Assembly (NCBI GenBank): GCA_945870545.1
Contig: CAMBTF010000145.1
Location: forward strand, 1-5,380
Direction: 5' to 3'
DNA length: 5,380 nucleotides
From: Akkermansia muciniphila
GTDB lineage: Bacteria; Verrucomicrobiota; Verrucomicrobiia; Verrucomicrobiales; Akkermansiaceae
In this document: positions 1 to 4,242 of the stretch, in pieces
Layout of the letters: the number at the start of each line of letters is the position of its first letter
Position numbering within the stretch: the stretch's first letter is position 1
The notes under the pieces: generated by a model
What the model was told of the DNA's origin: nothing
Databases searched by the model: none
Seen by the model: the letters and a program-made list of their open reading frames with translations, nothing else
Position numbers and translations under genes: made by a program

Positions 1-203
1 ATGACATTGACGATCTTCTTGAGGTCGTCGGCGAGACTTTCGGCGGAAACGCTCTGGGCAAAGCGCTGCGCCTCCTCAAGGGCCGCGGATTTTTCGTCAC
101 TGAAATATTTGAATAGCCCGAAACCGGCGGAGACGATGACCCAGACCGGCAGGATCACCAATAGCCAGGGCACGAGGCGGAATTTTTTCATTTCTTCGCT
201 CAT
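1..203 (-). CDS. N-terminus of an unidentified single-pass membrane protein (partial, runs off left edge)
   Basis: Sixty-seven codons are visible, beginning with MSEEMKKF. A short charged start is followed by one hydrophobic segment at about residues 9-30 (VPWLLVILPVWVIVSAGFG and on) and then a charged, helix-prone stretch rich in Glu, Ala, Asp and Lys. This suggests an uncleaved N-terminal anchor with the rest of the protein outside the cytoplasm. The start ATG overlaps the pssA stop as ATGA, and the last codons of pssA supply a GGAGGGG ribosome site just upstream, so translation is probably coupled. A second ATG four codons later is possible but has a poorer ribosome site. I cannot assign a function: the catalytic or binding part, if any, lies outside the window. 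Confidence 0.8.
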   Translation of the reverse strand, partial: MSEEMKKFRLVPWLLVILPVWVIVSAGFGLFKYFSDEKSAALEEAQRFAQSVSAESLADDLKKIVNV

Positions 204-1087
204 AACCCCTCCGGCTCTTCGGGTTTAGCGGTCGCTGCCGGTTCCGAGAAATCCTCGATTTCTTTTCTCAGGCGCTGGGAAATCCATGGCCGGATGAATC
301 CGTAGATCAGGTAGGAACTAAACAGAACCACGGGCATGATGTAGCGAAAACGGATCGTCACGAAAATCAGCACCAGCGCTAGGACAATGGTGCTGAGGCT
401 GCCGCGCGTTTTCCAATCGACCGTCTTGAAGGACGGGTAGCGAACATCGCTGATCATCAGCCACGAGAGGAACAGCATAACGGCCGCGAGGACAAATTTC
501 CATGGGCCGACCTCGTGGTCGTTCTTGTAGAGATCGATGATGAGGAAAGTGAGCGAGGCGATGAAGCCCGCCGCCATGGGGATGGGAATGCCGCGGAAGT
601 CGTTGCTCGCGCCGGGCTTTTTCGGCAAGGAGGCGAGGCAATTGAAGCGGGCCAGTCGCATCGCGCCACAAACCAGATAGATCAGCGCCACGGCCCAACC
701 GAGGTTTCCAAGAGGGAAAAGCACGGCGCGGGAAAGCAGCATCGCGGGAGCCATCCCGAAGGAAATGATGTCCGCCAGCGAATCGAACTCCTGGCCGAAG
801 GGTGATTCCTGGCCACCGAGGCGTGCGAGACGCCCGTCGAGTAAATCGAACAGACAGGAACCGAAAATGAGAAGGATGGCGTATTGGTAGTATTCGCGGG
901 AGATTTCGTAGTATTGCTTCGCGGCAAGCACACCGTCGCCGGAAAGCTTTTGCACCTCGATCTGGCCTTTGAAAATCATCAGCACAGCGAAGAACCCGCA
1001 GGCGAGGTTGCATGCGGTCATCAGGTTCGGGAGGAAGAAGATCTTCGGTTCATCCGGATCTCGTGGGTGGGGCATACCGACAACCAT
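200..1087 (-). CDS. pssA: CDP-diacylglycerol-serine O-phosphatidyltransferase (type II PssA)
   Basis: The enzyme joins CDP-diacylglycerol and L-serine to give phosphatidylserine and CMP in the inner membrane, the first step towards phosphatidylethanolamine. The CDP-alcohol phosphatidyltransferase signature is complete, using 295-residue numbering: D81, D84-G85, A88-R89, G98, D102 and D106 (DGRLAR ... FGQEFDSLAD). The serine-type motifs RLARFN (about 144-149) and FRGIPIPMAA (about 164-173) separate it from PgsA. Several hydrophobic segments follow, and the tail is acidic and proline-rich. About 25 extra residues lie between the first membrane segment and the motif compared with the Bacillus type. 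I chose the ATG at 1087 because GGGGAAAGGGG lies just before it. A GTG at 1135 would add 16 unlikely residues, and an ATG at 1075 has a weak ribosome site. No psd gene is visible nearby. Confidence 0.93.
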   Translation of the reverse strand: MVVGMPHPRDPDEPKIFFLPNLMTACNLACGFFAVLMIFKGQIEVQKLSGDGVLAAKQYYEISREYYQYAILLIFGSCLFDLLDGRLARLGGQESPFGQEFDSLADIISFGMAPAMLLSRAVLFPLGNLGWAVALIYLVCGAMRLARFNCLASLPKKPGASNDFRGIPIPMAAGFIASLTFLIIDLYKNDHEVGPWKFVLAAVMLFLSWLMISDVRYPSFKTVDWKTRGSLSTIVLALVLIFVTIRFRYIMPVVLFSSYLIYGFIRPWISQRLRKEIEDFSEPAATAKPEEPEGL

Positions 1088-1200
1088 GTACCCCTTTCCC
1101 CCAGCGCTCAACCCCGAAGAGGCGGGTGCAGACACCCGACCTCAAAGCTTGTTAGACAAACAGCCTTCCGGATGATACATCTCCCGTTGGATACAAAGGA
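1088..1200. promoter_or_regulatory. Divergent intergenic region between pssA and cbpA-like gene
   Basis: The two genes face away from each other, so promoters for both must lie here or inside the neighbouring genes. On the plus strand TAGACA (1153-1158) resembles a -35 box, and GATACA (1174-1179) is a poor -10 candidate 15 bases on. I see no convincing promoter for pssA. No CIRCE element (TTAGCACTC inverted repeat) is present, so HrcA control of the chaperone gene is not supported. The sequence AAAGGA touches the cbpA-like ATG directly, with no spacer, which is a poor ribosome-site geometry. The promoter boxes are inference only. Confidence 0.35.
1119..1143 (-). promoter_or_regulatory. Bulged GC-rich hairpin in the pssA leader
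   Basis: GAGGCGGGTG (1119-1128) pairs with CACCCG-A-CCTC (1133-1143), giving ten base pairs with one bulged A at 1139 and a four-base loop (1129-1132). It ends about 31 bases upstream of the chosen pssA ATG. No T-run follows on either strand, so it does not look like a standard terminator. A leader structure or a protein-binding site are both possible. The pairing is directly visible; the role is unknown. Confidence 0.45.
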
Positions 1201-2139
1201 ATGGCAAACGATTTCAAAGACTACTACCAGATCCTCGGAGTCGCCAAGGACGCCACACAGGCGGAGGTGAAGAAGGCGTTCCGCAAGCTCGCGCGCGTTC
1301 ATCATCCCGACGTAGCGGCGGACAAGGCGACGGCGGAAAGCAAATTCAAGGAGATCAACGAGGCCTACGAGGTGCTGGGCGATACGGAGAAGCGGAAAAA
1401 ATACGATACGCTCGGCGCGAACTGGGATCAACCTGGCGGCGGCTATCAAAGAGGCCCGATGCCGGGCGGCGCAGAGTTCGAGTTCGACGGCACGGGCTTC
1501 AGCGATTTCTTCGAGCGCTACTTTTCCGGCGGTGGGGCGCGGCGCGCGGCCGGTTACGGCGGCGGCTTCACCGGTCGCGGCGGCGCGACGAACGGCCAAG
1601 ACATCGAGGGCGACCTGATGGTCACGCTAGAGGAGGCTTTCACCGGTTCCATGCGAACGATCGCGCTCCGCAAATCCGATCCGCGCACTGGTCAGGTCAT
1701 CACCGACGAGGTACAGGTGCGCATCCCTGCGGGCATCGGCGAAGGGCAGCGGCTGCGCGTACCCGGCCACGGCGGACAAGGCTCCGGCGGCGCACCGGAC
1801 GGCGATCTCTACCTTCGCGTCCGCTTCGCCTCGCATCCCGATTTCCGCGTGCGCGGGCATGACATCCATTGCGATCTTTCCGTCGCGCCCTGGGAGGCCG
1901 TGCTCGGCGCGACCATCCCACTGAAAGTGCCCGGCGGGAAATCCGTGCAACTCCGGATCCCGGCCGGCACTTCGCCCGGCGACCAGCTCCGCATGAAAGG
2001 CTACGGCTTGCCGAAGAAAAACACCCCGGGCGATCTTTACGTCGAGATCGCCGTCGCCACCCCGCCCGCCCCCAACGCTGAGGAACGTAGCCTTTGGGAA
2101 AAGCTCCGCGACGTTTCGAAATTCAAACCGAGGGACTAA
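1201..2139 (+). CDS. cbpA: Class B J-domain co-chaperone, CbpA-like (DnaJ family without zinc finger)
   Basis: This cytoplasmic co-chaperone would stimulate the ATPase of DnaK and hand it unfolded substrates. The protein has 312 residues. The J domain covers about 6-72, with HPD at 35-37 and the KKYD end of helix IV (67-69 region). A Gly/Phe-rich linker spans about 78-129, and two C-terminal beta domains follow at about 134-210 and 213-290 (VQVRIPAGIGEGQRLRVPG; LRIPAGTSPGDQLRMKG). No CxxCxGxG repeats occur, so it is not a canonical DnaJ. The start MANDFKDYY matches the usual CbpA beginning. The cbpM-like gene five bases downstream supports the CbpA rather than generic DnaJ naming. E. coli CbpA also binds DNA, but nothing here shows that for this protein. 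Confidence 0.92.
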   Translation: MANDFKDYYQILGVAKDATQAEVKKAFRKLARVHHPDVAADKATAESKFKEINEAYEVLGDTEKRKKYDTLGANWDQPGGGYQRGPMPGGAEFEFDGTGFSDFFERYFSGGGARRAAGYGGGFTGRGGATNGQDIEGDLMVTLEEAFTGSMRTIALRKSDPRTGQVITDEVQVRIPAGIGEGQRLRVPGHGGQGSGGAPDGDLYLRVRFASHPDFRVRGHDIHCDLSVAPWEAVLGATIPLKVPGGKSVQLRIPAGTSPGDQLRMKGYGLPKKNTPGDLYVEIAVATPPAPNAEERSLWEKLRDVSKFKPRD

Positions 2140-2144
2140 CCGTG

Positions 2145-2429
2145 ATGAATATGATCAGCCCTGATCCGCACTGCCTCCACCCGCTCGAAGTCGTCATCCG
2201 CATGACCGGCTCCTCGCGGCGGAAAATCATTTTCTATTGCAGCAAGGGCATCGTCACTCCCGCCGAAAGCTCAGGCAACTGGCACTTCGACGAGGAAAGC
2301 GTGATGCGCCTGCGTCACATCGAGACCCTCCGCCAGCGCCACCGTATGAACTGGGCTGCGATCCGCACGATCATGGCGCTGCTTGATGAGGTGGAGACGC
2401 TGCGCGAGGAGTTGCGCTTCCGAAGGTGA
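2145..2429 (+). CDS. cbpM: CbpM-like chaperone modulator (MerR-type helix-turn-helix protein)
   Basis: This is a 94-residue protein, close to the roughly 100 residues of E. coli CbpM, which binds the CbpA J domain and blocks its action on DnaK. It has a MerR-like winged-helix part at about 13-50 (LEVVIRMTGSSRRKIIFYC, then GIVTP and a WHFDEESVMRL segment). A long helix follows at about 52-92 (RLRHIETLRQRHRMNW, then IMALLDEVETLREEL), as expected for CbpM. I chose ATG 2145 because GAGGGA sits nine bases upstream. A GTG at 2142 is adjacent, and an upstream in-frame ATG at 2094 would overlap the cbpA-like gene. The five-base gap to that gene indicates one operon, consistent with a regulator made with its partner. 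The call rests on architecture and context; sequence identity to E. coli CbpM is low. Confidence 0.82.
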   Translation: MNMISPDPHCLHPLEVVIRMTGSSRRKIIFYCSKGIVTPAESSGNWHFDEESVMRLRHIETLRQRHRMNWAAIRTIMALLDEVETLREELRFRR

Positions 2430-2550
2430 GGGCTAATACATCGCTTGCACTGCCTCATCGGGGCCATGGGAGAGTCGGCTCATTTCAGTGAAAGCAATAC
2501 ATGGTTTTCCCTAGCTTGATCGCCCTGAAATCTGCGATGAAAATTTCCCT

Positions 2551-2578
2551 TTGAATAAAACCTCCCCCGCGTTACTCT
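2551..2578 (+). promoter_or_regulatory. ssrA: Candidate ssrA promoter
   Basis: TTGAAT (2551-2556) matches four of six -35 consensus bases. TACTCT (2573-2578), 16 bases on, keeps the key first, second and last positions of a -10 box. Transcription would begin near 2585, leaving a short 5' leader to be removed by RNase P before the mature end at 2597. The rest of the 2430-2550 gap shows no gene and no clear terminator for the cbpA-cbpM pair. Confidence 0.4.
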
Positions 2579-2596
2579 TACTCTCGCTTGGCGAAT

Positions 2597-2954
2597 GGGG
2601 GCGTTCTGGTTTCGACGGAATGTCTGAAGCGCTGGCTGCACGTGGAGGTTGATCGGCTGGCCTCCTAAAAAAGCCGCTCAAAACAAATAAATGCAGACTC
2701 CAACGAGCTCGCATTGGCTGCTTAATTGACGGCCACGTCAAATCCCTGATGTCTGTTAGGGGAGGCGGCGAAACTTAGCAGACTGGATCGGGAGCCGGGG
2801 AACCGGGCGCCCTTTCGAGACCAAACAGGATCCTAGGAAACGCAACGCGGCGGGTCGGCCCAGCGCTTCCGAAACACCAGATGATCCGCTAAACGTGTAG
2901 AAGCCTGCGTAGATGGCGTTCCGGACAGGGGTTCGACTCCCCTCGCCTCCACCA
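2597..2954 (+). ncRNA. ssrA: Transfer-messenger RNA (tmRNA), one-piece
   Basis: This RNA, with SmpB, rescues ribosomes stalled on broken messages and adds a degradation tag. The 358-base length is typical. The 5' end GGGGGCG (2597-2603) pairs with CGCCTCC (2944-2950) with one G-U pair, forming the acceptor stem. A discriminator A and an encoded CCA follow at 2951-2954. The T arm AGGGG-TTCGACT-CCCCT and the conserved 5' TTCGACGG are present. Pseudoknot 1 is visible as GGAGG (2644-2648) with CCTCC (2661-2665) and CGGCT (2654-2658) with AGCCG (2672-2676). The region before the tag lines up well with E. coli (TAAAAAAGCCGC). It is not split or permuted, and nothing suggests decay. Confidence 0.97.
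2693..2725 (+). other. ssrA: tmRNA tag-peptide reading frame, ADSNELALAA
   Basis: The resume codon is taken as GCA at 2693, by alignment with the A-rich stretch after pseudoknot 1 in E. coli. The frame then reads ADSNELALAA and ends in TAA at 2723-2725. The ALAA end is the usual ClpXP/ClpAP recognition signal. The frame is open a few codons further upstream, so the resume position is inferred and not dictated by the sequence alone. Confidence 0.88.
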
Positions 2955-3001
2955 GCCTTCGCCAAGGCTTCGGCTGGCAAGCCGGAGACTTGGCGAAGGC
3001 T
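2954..3001. repeat. Long near-perfect palindrome, REP-like, abutting the ssrA CCA end
   Basis: AGCCTTCGCCAAG (2954-2966) is a perfect 13-base inverted repeat of 2989-3001. One G/A mismatch (2967/2988) follows, then eight more pairs (2968-2975 with 2980-2987, including one T-G wobble) close a GGCA loop at 2976-2979. So 21 of 22 positions pair. The first base of the arm is the final A of the ssrA CCA. As RNA it would be a very stable hairpin directly behind the mature tmRNA end. It could act as a processing barrier or as part of a terminator, but its form is that of a mobile palindromic repeat. In one frame it reads PAFAKASAGKPETW, a phrase I recall from spurious database ORFs, which suggests a dispersed repeat. 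Confidence 0.85.
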
Positions 3002-3030
3002 GCCCGCCATAGCCCAAAGCGACGGCGGGC
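3002..3030. repeat. Second, adjacent palindrome; possible ssrA terminator
   Basis: GCCCGCC (3002-3008) is a perfect inverted repeat of GGCGGGC (3024-3030) around a 15-base loop. It begins on the base after the first palindrome ends, so the two form a composite 77-bp unit. The downstream bases TTACGCTTTC are only mildly T-rich. Rho-independent termination of ssrA is therefore possible but imperfect. Together the pair resembles the paired-palindrome organisation of REP/BIME units. Confidence 0.7.
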
Positions 3031-3059
3031 TTACGCTTTCATCCCACCTTTTACCCACG

Positions 3060-3302
3060 ATGCACTACGTGTATATGATCCGCAGCCAGGTGCATCCCGA
3101 AGAAACCTACATCGGCCTCACCTCGGATTTGAAACTCCGCATGGCCAAACACAACGAAGGCGGCTCCCCGCACACCGCCAAATATAAGCCTTGGAGCCTC
3201 GTCAACTATCTCGCCTTCTCCTCCAGACAACAAGCCGCCAACTTCGAAGCTTATTTGAAATCCGGCTCAGGGCGAGCCTTCGCGGCGAAACGACTATGGT
3301 GA
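3060..3302 (+). CDS. Small single-domain GIY-YIG endonuclease
   Basis: This is a complete 80-residue protein of the short, stand-alone GIY-YIG class (UvrC N-terminal/YhbQ-like fold). The expected catalytic features are all present: Y3-V-Y5 as the GIY element, Y17-I-G19 as the YIG element, R27, H31-N32 and metal-binding E63 in NFEAYLK. It ends KSGSGRAFAAKRLW, a tail I recall as common for this family in Verrucomicrobiota and relatives. The family cuts DNA, but the substrate of these short members is largely unknown. The ATG at 3060 gives the family's usual length. No clear ribosome site precedes it, and the frame is open upstream through both palindromes to 2913. It lies between ssrA and a carboxypeptidase gene with no functional link to either, consistent with a passenger of the palindromic element. 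A role in repair cannot be excluded. Confidence 0.88.
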   Translation: MHYVYMIRSQVHPEETYIGLTSDLKLRMAKHNEGGSPHTAKYKPWSLVNYLAFSSRQQAANFEAYLKSGSGRAFAAKRLW

Positions 3303-3357
3303 GTGCCCCCCCGTCTTCGTGTTTGACCGCAAACCCCTTCGCCCGCATCTTCCGGGG

Positions 3358-4242
3358 ATGATTTTTCTGCGACCGCTCGCGCTTGGCCTGTTCGCCATCC
3401 TTTCCATCACCTCCTGCGGGGGAAACCCGCCGCCGCGCCCGTCCGGAAACCGCCAGAATGTCGGGGAAGCGGTGCGGGTCGCCGCCATCCCGCGCACCCC
3501 CCCGCCGCCGGTGGCCGCCGAGAGCGTCCTCGTGGTGGATCTCGCCAGCGGGCGAAACCTTTACGCGAAGAACGCCGACAGCGTGCGCCCCGTGGCGTCG
3601 ACGCAGAAAATCATCACCGCCCTGTGCGTGCTGGACGCGGGCAATATCGACAAGCCCGTTGTCATTTCCGCCTATGACACCGCGTGCGAGCCAACCAAGC
3701 TCTACCTCAAGCCCGGCGAGCGCTACACCCGCCGCGAGCTGCTGAAGGTGCTGATGGTGAAAAGCGCGAACGACGTGGCTCGCGCGCTAGCCCGCGACAT
3801 CGGCGGCAGCGTGGAGGGTTTTTCCGCGCTGATGAACAACAAGTGCCAGCAGCTCGGCATGCGCAACTCAAACTTCGTGAACCCGCACGGCCTCACCGAA
3901 GTCAACCAGTATTCCACCGCCCGCGACATGGCCATCGCCGCCCGCACCGCCTACCGCAGCCCGCTGCTGCGCTCCTACGCCGCCACGGAATCCTTCACCT
4001 TCACCTACAACGACGGGCGCACGCGCCGGATCGAGAACACCAACAAGCTGCTCAAGACCCTGCCCTACGTCGATGGCATGAAAACCGGCACCACCAACGC
4101 CTCGGGCCGCTGCCTTATTTCCACCGGCAGCCTCAACGGACGCTCCGTGGTCTGCGTCGTCCTGAAATCCAACACGCCGAACATCTGGTCGGATTCCGAA
4201 AAACTGCTCCGCTGGTCCCTTGAACGGCCGACCGCGGAATGA
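3358..4242 (+). CDS. D-alanyl-D-alanine carboxypeptidase, peptidase S11 family, predicted lipoprotein
   Basis: This enzyme would remove the terminal D-Ala from peptidoglycan pentapeptides outside the cytoplasmic membrane, limiting cross-linking. The protein has 294 residues. A hydrophobic signal (about 2-17) ends in ITSC with Cys20, a fair lipobox, followed by a proline-rich linker to about residue 54. All three penicillin-binding motifs are present: S81-T-Q-K84 with the nucleophile serine, S136-A-N138, and K242-T-G244 in DGMKTGTT. The protein ends soon after the catalytic domain and lacks the C-terminal beta domain and amphipathic anchor of PBP5, so lipid attachment would replace that anchor. 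ATG 3358 was chosen because the signal peptide starts there. A GTG at 3319 would place 13 charged and proline residues ahead of it. Its stop overlaps the bioF start. A DacB/PbpG-like endopeptidase role is the main alternative. Confidence 0.92.
   Translation: MIFLRPLALGLFAILSITSCGGNPPPRPSGNRQNVGEAVRVAAIPRTPPPPVAAESVLVVDLASGRNLYAKNADSVRPVASTQKIITALCVLDAGNIDKPVVISAYDTACEPTKLYLKPGERYTRRELLKVLMVKSANDVARALARDIGGSVEGFSALMNNKCQQLGMRNSNFVNPHGLTEVNQYSTARDMAIAARTAYRSPLLRSYAATESFTFTYNDGRTRRIENTNKLLKTLPYVDGMKTGTTNASGRCLISTGSLNGRSVVCVVLKSNTPNIWSDSEKLLRWSLERPTAE

Noticed and set aside
318..1013. Long second-frame ORF inside pssA on the same strand
   Set aside because: Arg-rich, no family features, and fully covered by the motif-bearing pssA frame.
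1088..1200. CIRCE or other heat-shock operator before the J-protein gene
   Set aside because: No TTAGCACTC-N9-GAGTGCTAA-like inverted repeat is present; the only strong inverted repeat is unrelated in sequence.
2483..2493. Small palindrome TTTCAGTGAAA upstream of ssrA
   Set aside because: Only five base pairs around one central base, with no second copy and no link to the promoter boxes; not enough to call an operator.
2435..2502. AATACAT repeated at 2435 and 2496
   Set aside because: Seven-base direct repeat with different flanks; chance is sufficient explanation.
2519..2538. ATCGC/GCGAT inverted repeat as a terminator of the chaperone operon
   Set aside because: Five-pair stem with a ten-base loop and no T-run; too weak.
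2756..3058. Antisense ORF of 100 codons across ssrA and the palindromes
   Set aside because: It lies opposite a clear tmRNA and REP-like palindromes; its GEGSRTPV and LPAEALAKAGGG phrases are simply the reverse of those elements.
2954..3357. Integrase-type island at the tmRNA attachment site
   Set aside because: ssrA ends are classic integration sites, but there is no integrase gene and no second copy of the ssrA 3' end (such as CTCGCCTCCACCA) downstream of the nuclease.
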